Below, piece by piece: positions 13,249-23,500 of a stretch of 26,687 nucleotides of DNA. The stretch covers positions 1 through 26,687 of IMG/VR virus record IMGVR_UViG_3300029258_004235; one strand, written 5' to 3'. The notes under the pieces are model-generated. The model was not told the DNA's origin. It did not search any database and saw nothing but the letters and a program-made list of their open reading frames with translations. Position numbers and translations under genes: made by a program. The first letter of the stretch is position 1. Each line of letters begins with the position of its first letter. The DNA comes from a virus.

Positions 13249-15510
13249 ATGGCTTTTGATAATAGGTTTAATCCGTTTGATGTTACGCAGGATTTGTATG
13301 TTGGTCCTGTGCCTATAGTTGCAGAAAGAGCGCCTACAACTGCTGATAGTAGGAATATAGAGCTTGGTACTGTATGGATAGACAAGACTAATAATGATGC
13401 ATACTTCTTGACTAGTGTTGTTTTGGGAGGAGATGCTACATGGATTAATGCTGGGGGTGGAAGTGGTTCATTTTCTGCTATTACAGTAAATCCTGGTAAT
13501 TTAACTGTTACTGCGGGTAATTTTGAGGTTTCTGCTGGCTCTGTAACTTTGGGTGCTTTTGGTCATGGCATTTTACAGTCTGATGCTTCTGGTGTTATTT
13601 CTTCTACTACTGGAACTAATGGACAAATATTAATAATGGGTACAGGTGTTGCTCCTGCGGCGGCGCTACCTACATGTGATGATGGTTCTATAACTATTGT
13701 TCCTGGTTCGAACTCGCTTATTTTTAGGGCAACAGGTGCAACAGCAAGTACTTTTGTAACTGATGTTGCTGGTCCTGTTTCTCCGTTAGCTGGAGCGACA
13801 ACGATAACTGGTGGTACTAATATTTCTACAGATGGAACAGTTGCTAATACAATAACCCTTGAGCTTACAGATGATATTATAGCTGCTGCTTCATTAACAG
13901 CCACAAATGACTTATTTATGCTTGCTGGTACATGTACAGTTACCTCTGATGATAATGCTGCTCAGGCTATTTATTTACACACTGACGCAGGTACATTAGA
14001 GACAATAGATATTCATGCTGATCAGGGAACTGACGCTGCATCTATATATGTTCACTCTGATGTTGGTGGTTTAACCTTTGCTTCTGGTCTTGCAAGTGCA
14101 GATGCATTAAACTTTAGTGCTTCTGACGCTGCAGGTGGAATGGATTTTGATTACGGAACAAATGGAGCCTCATTTGTTGGTGCAAATGGAGCATTCACAG
14201 TTGAATCAGGAACAGCTGCTGTAAATATTGGTACTGACGCGGTAGCGCATACCGTCACCGTTGGCTCGACAACAGGCGCTGCAAGCACCGTAATTCAGTC
14301 TGGTACCGGTGATACTCTTATTACTTCAACAGGTGATGTTTTAGTAGACGCTACTAGTTTATTAGAGTTTAACTCTTCTGGCGGAGTAATGTCATTTGGA
14401 AATGATGCCGTAGCTCAGAATATGAATTTTGGCACAGGGGCTGCAGCTAGAGTTTTGACTTTTGGCAATACATCTGGTGCATCTAGTTTTATTGTAGATT
14501 GTGGAACTGGCGGTGTGTCTATTGGTGAATCAGCAACCGATCACTCTACCACTATTGGTGGAACAACCGGCGTTTCTGCGCTTACTTTACAGGCAGGAAC
14601 AGGTGCAACAACTATAACAGCTGGCGGTATATTTGATGTTAATGCTGTGGGTGATGTAACAATAGATACAGCTGGAGTAGTAGAGCTTAACTCAACAGCT
14701 GCTGCTATAGGTATAGGTAACGATGCTGACGCTTTTGGCGTAAATATAGCAACTGGGGCTGCAGCACGTGATGTTGTAATTGGCAATATTACAGGTGCAA
14801 CATCATTTACACTAAATGTAGGAACTGGAGACTGTCTCTTAGCAACTTCAGCAACAGACCACACAACAACACTTGGATCTACAACCGGTGTTTCTGCACT
14901 TACCTTACAGGCTGGCACTGGAGCAACCACTGTAACAGCTGGTGGCGTATTTGATATTAATGCAACAGGCGATGTAACGCTTGATGTATCTGCAGGAATA
15001 TTTGATTTATCTACATCCGGTGCTATAACAGTTGATTCTTCTGGTGGAACAATAGGTGTTGGTGTAGACGATATTGATCAAGCTATAAATATTGGTACAG
15101 CTGGTGAAAGAGCTATTGGAATTGGTAATGCAACAGGTGCTACTGCTGTTACATTAACTGCTGGATCAACAAACGGTATTGTGTTTGCAAGTTCTGGTAA
15201 TATTAAGCTTACACCTGCTACGGATACACAAGCTGCTGCTGCAGTTACAATAAATGCCAAGGTTGGTGTTGCTACATTTACTGGTCTTACAACAGCTGCT
15301 GCTGGAACACAAGATTTAACTATTACAAACAGTGAGATTTCTGAAGGTTCTGGGGTTATTGTGACTGTTTCTAATTTGGGAGCAAATGATGCTCAGATGA
15401 TTGCGACAAGAACGCTAACGGCTGCTGGTTCGGTAGTAGTAACGGTTCGAAATGATGGCGCAGCTTCATTGAATGGTAATATAATTCTTTCCTTTATAGT
15501 ATTGAATTAA
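13249..15510 (+). CDS. Giant repetitive tail fibre/spike protein 1
   Basis: The 753-residue protein starts after AGGAGAGAGTA. Residues 1-75 form a virion-attachment-like module (ERAPTTADSRNIELGTVWID, then a TWINAGGG end), also found at the start of the protein at 20544. The remainder is Gly/Ala/Thr/Ser-rich and beta-strand-rich. It contains three imperfect repeats of 98, 106 and about 106 residues, with H-x-T-x-x-G-x-T-T-G, ALTLQAGTGATT, a V-D-V-x-A-x-G-D-V box and IGIGNDADAFGVN-like strands, as in beta-helical fibre shafts. The C-terminus (TLTAAGSVVVTVRNDGAASL, then a hydrophobic strand) is a small beta domain. It has no S74 chaperone, so it may need the small companion proteins that follow. 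It probably contacts the host surface. Confidence 0.75.
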   Translation: MAFDNRFNPFDVTQDLYVGPVPIVAERAPTTADSRNIELGTVWIDKTNNDAYFLTSVVLGGDATWINAGGGSGSFSAITVNPGNLTVTAGNFEVSAGSVTLGAFGHGILQSDASGVISSTTGTNGQILIMGTGVAPAAALPTCDDGSITIVPGSNSLIFRATGATASTFVTDVAGPVSPLAGATTITGGTNISTDGTVANTITLELTDDIIAAASLTATNDLFMLAGTCTVTSDDNAAQAIYLHTDAGTLETIDIHADQGTDAASIYVHSDVGGLTFASGLASADALNFSASDAAGGMDFDYGTNGASFVGANGAFTVESGTAAVNIGTDAVAHTVTVGSTTGAASTVIQSGTGDTLITSTGDVLVDATSLLEFNSSGGVMSFGNDAVAQNMNFGTGAAARVLTFGNTSGASSFIVDCGTGGVSIGESATDHSTTIGGTTGVSALTLQAGTGATTITAGGIFDVNAVGDVTIDTAGVVELNSTAAAIGIGNDADAFGVNIATGAAARDVVIGNITGATSFTLNVGTGDCLLATSATDHTTTLGSTTGVSALTLQAGTGATTVTAGGVFDINATGDVTLDVSAGIFDLSTSGAITVDSSGGTIGVGVDDIDQAINIGTAGERAIGIGNATGATAVTLTAGSTNGIVFASSGNIKLTPATDTQAAAAVTINAKVGVATFTGLTTAAAGTQDLTITNSEISEGSGVIVTVSNLGANDAQMIATRTLTAAGSVVVTVRNDGAASLNGNIILSFIVLN
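14239..15180 (+). repeat. Three tandem approximately 300-318 bp repeats inside fibre protein 1
   Basis: Units begin at 14239, 14533 and 14851, each opening with codons for A-x-x-H-x-T. The second and third are 318 bp apart and closely similar (for example TTGVSALTLQAGTGATT in both); the first is 294 bp and more diverged. The differences between copies are largely synonymous or conservative, which points to selection on the protein rather than a recent duplication. They build the beta-helical shaft. Confidence 0.65.
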
Positions 15511-15566
15511 TTGTTAATATTATTGTGTGTTAATAATTACATAATTATATAAATAAAGGGAAAAGT

Positions 15567-15812
15567 ATGTCTGAAGAAAACAGCAAAAAACAGCGTGATC
15601 CAATAGTAAACTATATTCCGTTACTTAATTTAATTATTAAGGATAAGCAGTATAGTTTTTTATTTCCTCATGGTTCATCGGTTGAAGAGTTAGAAGAGGC
15701 CGTAAAAGGTTTTCAGGCTAAGTTAGACCTATTAAGGGTTGAAATCACCGAGGCAAAAAAAGCTCAAGAAGCTAAAGAGGGATCTGATTCGCAACCTACT
15801 GAACAGAAATAA
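15567..15812 (+). CDS. Small coiled-coil protein in the fibre module
   Basis: The 81-residue hydrophilic protein has an ATG after AAAGGGAAAAGT. A short beta/hydrophobic region (NYIPLLNLIIKDKQYSFLFP) is followed by a helix with heptad-like spacing (SVEELEEAVKGFQAKLDLLR) and an acidic, Gln/Ser-rich tail. It resembles no family I can name. It lies between fibre protein 1 and two small beta proteins, so it may be a fibre chaperone, trimerisation aid or connector. There is no signal or membrane segment. Confidence 0.6.
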   Translation: MSEENSKKQRDPIVNYIPLLNLIIKDKQYSFLFPHGSSVEELEEAVKGFQAKLDLLRVEITEAKKAQEAKEGSDSQPTEQK

Positions 15813-15843
15813 ATAACACGATTATTAAGACACGATATAATTC

Positions 15844-15874
15844 AAGGGCTGCTTCTGTAGAGGAAGTGGCCCTT
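15844..15874 (+). terminator. Strong hairpin between fibre-module genes
   Basis: AAGGGCTGCTTC (15844-15855) pairs along its full length with GAAGTGGCCCTT (15863-15874), including two G-T pairs, around a 7-base loop. It lies 31 bases after a stop and 18 bases before the next start. The downstream ATTAAAT is not a true T tract, so it may be an RNA processing or stability element or a weak terminator. Confidence 0.5.
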
Positions 15875-15892
15875 ATTAAATAGGAGAGAGTG

Positions 15893-16225
15893 ATGTCGAA
15901 AGATTTAGTAAAACCTGAGGTGGTGCAGTCGTTTAACAGTGCTGGTTTAACGGGTAATTTTCAGGCTGTTAATGTAAATGGTTTTTCTGGTGCGGCTTTC
16001 AAGATTCGCATAATAAATGATAGTGACGTTCCGGTTTCGGTTAGTTTTAATGGGATAGATGCTAATGATTTTGTTTTAGAGGGTACTGATTTAACGTTAG
16101 ATTTTCAGAATAACAACCAGCCTGGCAATAATAAGTGTGTTTTTCCTGCTGGAACTATAGTCTATTTGGCGGGTGGAGCTGGAACAGGGTTTATATACGT
16201 TACTGCTTATTCTCAGGAGGTTTAA
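15893..16225 (+). CDS. Small beta-rich virion protein A
   Basis: ATG 15893 is preferred to the GTG one codon upstream because TAGGAGAGAGTG gives normal spacing; the product has 110 residues. It is predicted to be almost all beta: FNSAGLTGNFQAVNVNGFSG, then an AFKIRIINDSDVPVSVSF strand pair, an acidic loop and FPAGTIVYLAGGAGTGFIYV. The strand pattern resembles the next gene's product, and small jelly-roll-type decoration or fibre-attachment proteins. The stop (TAA) directly abuts the next ATG, and the next ribosome site CAGGAGG lies inside this gene, so the two are coupled and probably make a 1:1 pair. Confidence 0.65.
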   Translation: MSKDLVKPEVVQSFNSAGLTGNFQAVNVNGFSGAAFKIRIINDSDVPVSVSFNGIDANDFVLEGTDLTLDFQNNNQPGNNKCVFPAGTIVYLAGGAGTGFIYVTAYSQEV

Positions 16226-16567
16226 ATGAAAAATAGTGTAAGAATAGAGTTTGATGAAATAAGAAGCCTTGCTTTTGGGTCTATTTTAGGTGGTACGTAT
16301 ACAGCTGTTGGTTCGGCGTTAAGTTATCCGGCAAGAATGGTAATGATTCAGAATTATACTGATGCTTTGTTGATGTTTTCTACTGATGGTTCGACAGATA
16401 ATTTTGTTTTAGGTGCTTATAGTCAACTGATTTTAGATATAGCTACAAACAAGACGGATGATTCTGGCTTATATTTATCTGCGGGTTCTAAGCTCTATGT
16501 TCAACAGGAAGATATACCATTAGTTGGTAAAGTTTACTTCTCGGTTCTTTATGGTTCGGAGGATTAA
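16226..16567 (+). CDS. Small beta-rich virion protein B
   Basis: The 113-residue protein is translated from an ATG directly after the previous stop, with CAGGAGG upstream. Motifs are LGGTYTAVGSALSYPARMVM, then IQNYTDALLMFSTDGSTDNF, then QLILDIATNK and AGSKLYVQQEDIPLVGKVYF. The order (TAVG, PARM-V, N-x-T-D, F-S-x-D-G, LILD, YLSAG) is one I have seen in a conserved small virion protein of short-tailed phages. It is predicted to be a beta sandwich and is related in layout to its upstream neighbour. It probably decorates the capsid or links fibres to the tail. Confidence 0.65.
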   Translation: MKNSVRIEFDEIRSLAFGSILGGTYTAVGSALSYPARMVMIQNYTDALLMFSTDGSTDNFVLGAYSQLILDIATNKTDDSGLYLSAGSKLYVQQEDIPLVGKVYFSVLYGSED

Positions 16568-16569
16568 TA

Positions 16570-19500
16570 ATGTCACAACTTTCTAGGGTTTTTTTTTCTA
16601 ATAGCTTACTCACTACTATTACTGGAGATGCTGGTGGGGCGTTAAGTCCTGATGGTGCTGGTAATATAAATATAATAGGTGATGGAACTATAACTACATC
16701 TGGAGCGGGTAATACGTTAACTATAAACTTAGGTGGAGCGTTAGCAACTTCATACTTAACGGACGATGCTAACTCTGCTATTCCAGCTTTAAATGTTTTA
16801 ACTGTTGCTGGTGGTACCAATATAGGTACAACGAGTGCAGGTAGTACTGTAACAATAAATTTAGACGATGTTATTACTTTGGGGACGATTAACGCTAATA
16901 TTTTTCAGACTAGGGTAGCTGCTACTGGTCTTGCAATGTCTGGAAATAGTATTGTAGCGAATGGAACCGATGCCGACATAGACATAAACATAACCGCCAA
17001 AGGTACAGGGAAGGTTGTTATAAACGACTTAAGCCTTGGAGCTGCCTTAGATGTTCCTAATGGTGGAACAGGTGCAGCTATGCACACACCTTTTGCTTTG
17101 CTTTCTGGTGCAGGAGCAGCTTCTCTTTCTCCTATTGCTGTTGGAGATAGCGGAAAATTGTTGATGGGTGTTAGTGCTAATTATCCAACATGGACTGCTT
17201 CTACGTATCCAGATTCTGTTGCTATAGGTGATGTACTTGTAGCATCAGCGGCAGATACGATAGGAGTTGTAACAGGAGCGGCTATATCTGGGTATTTATT
17301 AACAGCAAATGGAGCGGGAACAGCGCCTACGTTTCAGGCACCGGCTCCTAGTGGAGTTCTGAGTGTATCGTCTACTTATCTTGATGTAACTGATGTTGCA
17401 GGAGCAGTAACTGTAGATACTTATGCTGTGTTGCAAAGTGATACAGGGTTTGAGTCTTGGTCTGCTGCGGGTCCATATTTTGATGATACTGTTTTAGGTG
17501 ATTTTGAGCTTCTAGTTGGTGGGACTGGTTACATAAAAGGTGTACCTGTAACATGGGCTGGAGGTCAAACAGTAAGTGGGTTAACAGCTGGTAATACGTA
17601 TTTAATTTATATCGACGATACTGGAACTATAGGTAAGACAACTTCTTTTGATCTAGCTACATTCCAGGATTATATTCCGTTATTTCAGTGTATGCGTGAT
17701 AGCACTTTACCTACTAATAATCAGGTTACAGTTAAAGAGAACCATCCTTATGATTTTCCTGTTGCTGTATCTATATATGCTCATAATACTATAGGCTGTA
17801 TAATAGAAAATCACTCTGGTGGAGCTAATATAACTCTTAATGGTACTCAAAAAATAGAAATAGTTGGTACTGATGAGTTAAGTGATCATGGGTTGTATAC
17901 AACTATTCCTGATAGTGCGGGCGTGGCAGTTGATTTTGTTAAGATGCATACAGACGCATCGGGTAAATGGGTAAGGCAAAATTATAATGATACATTTACT
18001 GGTTATTATAATAATGCTGGTACGGCTACTGTATTAGATGCCAATAAATATGGTGTTTATACTCTTTATGTTTCTAAGGATAATCTTAATTCATCTATTC
18101 CTGTTTATGGAGCTGTTTTAGACACATCACAGTATAGTAATTTAGCTGCTGCAGATGCTGCCATATCTAATGGGACTACTGCTGTAGCGACAAATGAGGT
18201 TGCAAAGCTAGAGAATTCAAGGCTTGGATATATAATTTACCAAAAGAGTACTGATTCTATAATAGATGTAGTTATCTCTAAGGAAACTTTAACAACTGGC
18301 TCGTCGTTAGGTGGAACAAATCAAGCTTCGTTAGTGGTAACAAATGTAACTAATTTTGATGGTATTCTGGATTCTGCTGATACTACTGTTCAGGCTGCGC
18401 TAGAAACTATTGATGAATGGGGTAAGACGACAACAGATCATGCTTTGCTTTTAGGCAATGGAACAGGTGTTGCTATAGGATCATTAGCGGTTGGCGCGAC
18501 AGGTGAGACTTTAATGGGCTCAACGGGAGCTGACCCAACATGGACAGGAAGTCCTTCATTTTCTGGTTCTGTAACATCTGGCACAGGAGTGACCGTAACT
18601 ACCGGAGATGTAGATGTAAGTTCTGGAAGTTTAAAGTTACCGACTACTACATCAGCTGATGGTCAGATAATTCAAAATGGAACTAGACTTATTCATTCTT
18701 ATGGATTAGCAGCTGACTATAATGTTTTTATAGGAAATTCTTCGGGTAACTTCACGCTAACACCTGGAACAGCGAAATATAATTTTGGATTTGGTTATAA
18801 TACATTAAATGGTTTAACATCAGGATCTAGAAATGTTTGTATCGGAACTAGTTCTGGAGCGAATATATCGACTGGTGAGTATAATACGACTATCGGAAAT
18901 GCAACTTTTTCTAATGGCGTTAGTACTGGATCTTATAATACGTGTATTGGCCAAGCTTCAGGATATAGTTATACGTCATCAGAGTCTTCTAACGTATGTA
19001 TCGCTAATACTGGTACGGTTTCAGAGTCAAACACTATACATATTGGAACACAGGGAACTGGTAATGGACAACAAGACACTACCTATATCGCTGGTATTTA
19101 TGGAGTAACACCTACAGGAGGCAATGATGGACTTGTTGTTACAGATAGTAATGGTCAGCTTGGTTCAACATTGACACCTACAGTGACATCTTTGACTACA
19201 ACTGGTTCTGTAACAGCTGGCACTGGAGTAACAGTCACCACAGGAGATGTAGATGTAAGTTCTGGAAGTATTAATTTACCTACTACAACGGCTACTGATG
19301 GTCAGATAACCATAAATGCTAGCAGGTATCTTCATGCATATGGAACTAACAGTGTTTTTTTAGGCAAAGAAGCGGGTAATTTTACATTAACTGGAAATAA
19401 TAATTTGGGGCTCGGATATCAATGCTTAAAATCTGTAACATCTGGTCAGGCCAACAATGGGCAAGGATCGCAAACATTGCCGGATTTGACGTCTGGGTCG

Positions 19501-20544
19501 TACAATACCGCGATTGGCCAGTCTGCGCTATTTGAATTAATTGATTCTGATCACAACGCTGCCCTAGGAAATAATACTTTAGGTCAATTATTGCATGGGT
19601 CTCATAATTTAGCCTTGGGACGAGCTAATACATATGCAGCTGGATATCTTTATACTGATTCTGAGAGTTATAATATATGTCTTTGCCATGAAGGTGTAGC
19701 TGCAGAATCTGGAAAAATAAGAATTGGTAATTCTACTAATCATAATGCTTGCTATATTGCTGGTATTTATGGAGTAACACCAGGTGGCACATTAAATGTA
19801 GCCTATGTTGATTCTAATGGTCAACTTGGTTCAGTGGCTTCACTAGGGGTTGCTAACGGTGGTACTGGGGCTGCTACATTAACTGACCATGGAGTTCTTT
19901 TAGGTTCTGGAACTGGAGCTATAACAGCTACTGCAGTTGGATCTACAGGGGAAGTTCTAATAGGAACCACTGGAGCTGACGCTTCTTGGAGTTCAACACC
20001 TACAGTAACAACTATGAATGCAACAACGTTTGATACTAATGTTGCAGCAGCTGGGTTAACGCTTACTGGTACTACTTTAGCTGCTGATGGTACAGATGCT
20101 AATATTGATATAGTTATTACACCTAAAGGTACAGGAACGATTCAATCTTTACCTGTTTATGGTAAATCAATAGGTGGTACTAATGCGGCTGTATTAGTTG
20201 ATGATACTGGACTATTTGGAACAACTACATCATCTAAAAGGTTTAAAGAGAATATTTACGATATGGATTCGTATAGTTCTTCTATTTTGGATTTAAGACC
20301 TGTTGTATTTAACTATAAGAACGATCTTTCTAAGCGTAGGCAGTATGGTTTGATAGCTGAAGAGGTTATGGAGCACATGCCTTTGTTGGTTAATTTGGAT
20401 GATGAAGGGTTGCCTTATAACGTTAAATATCATGATCTTCCTCAGTTATTATTAAATGAGCTTATTAAGCAGTCAAAAAAAATATCCAGTCTTGAAGATC
20501 GCCTTGAAAGCTTAGAAGCTATCTTAAAAGGAAAGGGTTTTTGA
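16570..20544 (+). CDS. Giant tail fibre protein 2 with C-terminal peptidase S74 chaperone
   Basis: The 1324-residue protein starts after CGGAGGA. The N-terminal part is repetitive beta with GGTG linkers. Residues about 285-590 are a larger domain (GYIKGVPVTWAGGQTVSGLT, TYLIYIDDTG). Two blocks of YadA-head-like repeats (about 717-800 and 926-1015; SGSRNVCIGTSSGANISTG, GSYNTAIGQSAL) are each followed by YIAGIYGVTP ... V-D/T-D-S-N-G-Q-L-G-S. Residues 1221-1324 are an S74 intramolecular chaperone. SSKRFKENI carries the Ser1221/Lys1226 pair expected for self-cleavage. QYGLIAEEVMEHMPLLV and a C-terminal coiled coil (SKKISSLEDRLESLEAIL) follow. The chaperone trimerises the fibre and is then cleaved off. 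The stop overlaps the next start (TGATG). Confidence 0.85.
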   Translation: MSQLSRVFFSNSLLTTITGDAGGALSPDGAGNINIIGDGTITTSGAGNTLTINLGGALATSYLTDDANSAIPALNVLTVAGGTNIGTTSAGSTVTINLDDVITLGTINANIFQTRVAATGLAMSGNSIVANGTDADIDINITAKGTGKVVINDLSLGAALDVPNGGTGAAMHTPFALLSGAGAASLSPIAVGDSGKLLMGVSANYPTWTASTYPDSVAIGDVLVASAADTIGVVTGAAISGYLLTANGAGTAPTFQAPAPSGVLSVSSTYLDVTDVAGAVTVDTYAVLQSDTGFESWSAAGPYFDDTVLGDFELLVGGTGYIKGVPVTWAGGQTVSGLTAGNTYLIYIDDTGTIGKTTSFDLATFQDYIPLFQCMRDSTLPTNNQVTVKENHPYDFPVAVSIYAHNTIGCIIENHSGGANITLNGTQKIEIVGTDELSDHGLYTTIPDSAGVAVDFVKMHTDASGKWVRQNYNDTFTGYYNNAGTATVLDANKYGVYTLYVSKDNLNSSIPVYGAVLDTSQYSNLAAADAAISNGTTAVATNEVAKLENSRLGYIIYQKSTDSIIDVVISKETLTTGSSLGGTNQASLVVTNVTNFDGILDSADTTVQAALETIDEWGKTTTDHALLLGNGTGVAIGSLAVGATGETLMGSTGADPTWTGSPSFSGSVTSGTGVTVTTGDVDVSSGSLKLPTTTSADGQIIQNGTRLIHSYGLAADYNVFIGNSSGNFTLTPGTAKYNFGFGYNTLNGLTSGSRNVCIGTSSGANISTGEYNTTIGNATFSNGVSTGSYNTCIGQASGYSYTSSESSNVCIANTGTVSESNTIHIGTQGTGNGQQDTTYIAGIYGVTPTGGNDGLVVTDSNGQLGSTLTPTVTSLTTTGSVTAGTGVTVTTGDVDVSSGSINLPTTTATDGQITINASRYLHAYGTNSVFLGKEAGNFTLTGNNNLGLGYQCLKSVTSGQANNGQGSQTLPDLTSGSYNTAIGQSALFELIDSDHNAALGNNTLGQLLHGSHNLALGRANTYAAGYLYTDSESYNICLCHEGVAAESGKIRIGNSTNHNACYIAGIYGVTPGGTLNVAYVDSNGQLGSVASLGVANGGTGAATLTDHGVLLGSGTGAITATAVGSTGEVLIGTTGADASWSSTPTVTTMNATTFDTNVAAAGLTLTGTTLAADGTDANIDIVITPKGTGTIQSLPVYGKSIGGTNAAVLVDDTGLFGTTTSSKRFKENIYDMDSYSSSILDLRPVVFNYKNDLSKRRQYGLIAEEVMEHMPLLVNLDDEGLPYNVKYHDLPQLLLNELIKQSKKISSLEDRLESLEAILKGKGF
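18580..18671 (+). repeat. Dispersed 92-bp fibre repeat, copy 1
   Basis: This segment, encoding G-T-G-V-T-V-T-T-G-D-V-D and the following S-S-G-S box, recurs at 19219-19310 in the same gene and at 21786-21877 in the next gene, each 92 bp long and starting GGCAC. It marks the start of each YadA-head-like block. Its DNA similarity could support homologous exchange between fibre genes. Confidence 0.7.
19219..19310 (+). repeat. Dispersed 92-bp fibre repeat, copy 2
   Basis: This is the second copy in the same gene, 639 bp after copy 1, keeping the reading frame. It is followed, as in the other copies, by a SYG/AYG-type segment and repeated N-x-x-x-G motifs. Confidence 0.7.
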
Positions 20545-23500
20545 TGACAAAGAAGTTTACGGGACAAGGAGTTTTAAACTATCGGGGTGTCAATGCGGTG
20601 GCGCCCCCTGATTTATCGTCGTATGAAAGAGCTCCTTTGACTACTGATTATAGAGAGTTTGATATAGGTCATTTGTGGTTAGAGTCGGGCACTGAAAATA
20701 TTTGGATGTTGACAGATAAGGAGGCTCACGTTGCGACTTGGACTCTTATAACTGGAGGTGGAGTTGGTTCTATAATTCAGGTTAATGGTGGAACTAATAT
20801 AACTACTGTTAACCCTACTGGTCCTACGGTAACAGTTAATTTGGATGACAGTGTTACTTTGGCTGGTAGTTTAACTATTTCATCTTTAGGTAAGGGTGTA
20901 TTACAGACTAATGTTTCGGGTTTGGTTTCTACGAGCGCTGGCACTGATGGTCAGGTTTTGGTTGGCAATACATCTGGGGCGCCTGCCTGGTATACGCTTA
21001 CATCTGCTGACGGTTCTGTGGTGTTTAACCCAGGTCCTGGAACTCTTGATTTGCAGGCTACTGGAGGAGGAGGCGGTGGAGGATTGACCTCTATGCCAAC
21101 TGACAGTGGTACAGCGACTGTTTCAGCTACTGGAACTATAGATGTATTAGGTGGTTTAAACATTAACACGGCGGCTTCAGCAGCTCATGAGGTTACCGTT
21201 AGCCTAGACAACAGTATTTCTCTTTCTGGAACGATTACGTCAGTTGGAGATATTACGACAACTGGAGGCAACCTCGAGGTAGATACTGGAGACATAACGG
21301 CTACGTTAGGATCTATAACTGCAGGAAATGAGATTACAGCGGCTGCGGATATTACGACAACTGGTGGTAACATTGAGGTAGATATAGGAGATATTAATGT
21401 TACGTTAGGTGATATTACTGTTGGTAATGACGTTACTGTTGGTAATGATCTGACTGTTTCTAGTTTATCTAATGGGGTTGTTCAGAGTTCAGCGGCTGGA
21501 TTGTTTAGTTCTAGTGATGGAACAGTTGGTCAGTTATTGATAACTGATGGTGCTGGAACTATTGCTTGGGCTAATTTAACTGCTGGTTCTAATATAGCGA
21601 TAGATGACAGCAGTGTTCCGGGTCAGATTACAATATCTGCAAGTGGTGGTTCGAGTGGTGTATCTCAGGTAGATGGTGGAACTAATATAACAACGGTTGA
21701 CCCTACTGGTCCTACTGTAACTGTAAATTTGGATGATGATGTTACTTTAGCTGGTTTTTTAAACGCGGCTACAACAGTAACAGCTGGCACAGGAGTGACT
21801 GTAACAACTGGAGATGTGGACATAAGCTCAGGTAGTCTTAACTTACCGACGACAACGGCTACAGATGGTCAGATAATACAAAATTCATCGCGTTTATTAC
21901 ATAGCTATGGTAGTGATAATTTATTTTTAGGACCTGGTTCGGGTAATTTTACATTAACAGGAGATTTTAACTTAGGTCTAGGTCAATCATCGCTAGACGC
22001 TTTAACTTCAGGAACCCGTAATGTTTGTATGGGAAGTGACGCTGGCGGTAACTTAACAACAGGAAGTGCTAACAATTTATGGGGTGTTTCTACTGGGGGC
22101 TCGTTAACTTCAGCGGTTTATAACACTTTTATTGGTAAGACAACAGGTGTATTCGTAACAACAGGCTCTTATAACACGGCAATAGGATGTTCCTCAGCCT
22201 CTAACGCTGACGGAACTGGTTATGGTGCTGGTGCATCACTTGGAACAACAAGTAGCAGTAATATTTTAATTAGTAATGACGGTGCAAGTGAGTCTAATAC
22301 TATACGTATAGGTATAGATGGCTCTGGAGATAAACAGCAGAATCGCGCGTTTATAGCTGGTATCTATGGAGTAACTCCTGTTGGTGGAATAGAAGTTGCT
22401 ATAGTTGATAGTAATGGTCAGCTTGGTTCAGTAAGTACAGGGACATCGGGCTATGTATTAACGTCTAACGGTCCTGGTGTTTTGCCATCATTTAAGGTAT
22501 CCGGTGGTGGTGGAGGTGGTTTATTAACTAACCCTACTGATAGTGGAACAGCGACTATTTCTGGAGCTAATGCAATAACATTGCATGGTGGCACTAACAT
22601 AGGAACTGTAGCAAGTGGAGCTAGTGAGGTTAGTATAAACTTAGACCCAAGTATAATTTTAACTGGTTCGGTTACAGCTGGTACAACTCTAGCGGCGGGA
22701 ACTTCGGTTACAGCAGGTACTACGATATCGTCTACAGGTAATATCACGTCTATTTCTGGAAATGTGTCATCAACGGCAGGGTCTGTTTCTGCTGGAACAA
22801 CTGTAACAGCTGGTACATCTATAAGTTCAGGAACGTCTATTACAGCTGGTAGTACATTGGCGTCTACAGGGGCTACGACAGTAGGAACAGCGTTGACTGT
22901 TTCTGGTTTAGGTCGCGGCGTTGTACAGAGCTCTGCGGCTGGACTGTTTAGTTCTAGTGAAGGCACTGATGGTCAAGTATTAATTGGATCTAGTACTGGA
23001 GCGCCTGCGTGGGCTTCTTTGACTGCCGGATCTGGCATTTCTATTACGCCTGGTGCTAACAGTATAACTATCACTAATACTGGTGGTGGAGGAGGAGGAA
23101 TAACCACTATAAGCGGTGGAGATAATATCGTAGTCAGTAGTCCAACTGGACCGACTACTACGGTTAGCTTAGCCAATCCAATTGCATGGAATTATGCTGG
23201 TCAAATAACAATGCAGGGAGGTAACTTTTTAAGTGGTCCTTTAAATGGTCGTAGTGTTGCATTGGGTGCTGGATCTGGCGCTGCTGATTTTAGTGTTTCT
23301 GTTGGAGCAGGATCATTGCAATTAAGTACTGGAGGTTATAATACAGCTGTTGGATACGGAACTGGATCTTTAATAACATCTGGAGATCTTAATGCTTTAG
23401 TTGGACATAACTCTGGGGCCTCAATAACAACAGGAGGAAGTAATACACTTGTAGGGTATAGAGGCAGACTTACATCTGGTACTAGAAATGTAGGTATAGG

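Noticed and set aside
15523-15553. Possible promoter TTGTGT-N17-TATATA upstream of 15567
   Set aside because: The predicted start would fall at or inside the ribosome-binding site, leaving almost no leader; the region is simply very AT-rich.
22451-22966. Long minus-strand frame (171 codons) within fibre gene 3
   Set aside because: Val/Pro/Ala-rich translation is the mirror of the Gly/Thr repeat codons; no ribosome site or recognisable domain. The same applies to the frames at 13563-13904, 14541-14930, 16488-16820 and 20951-21169.
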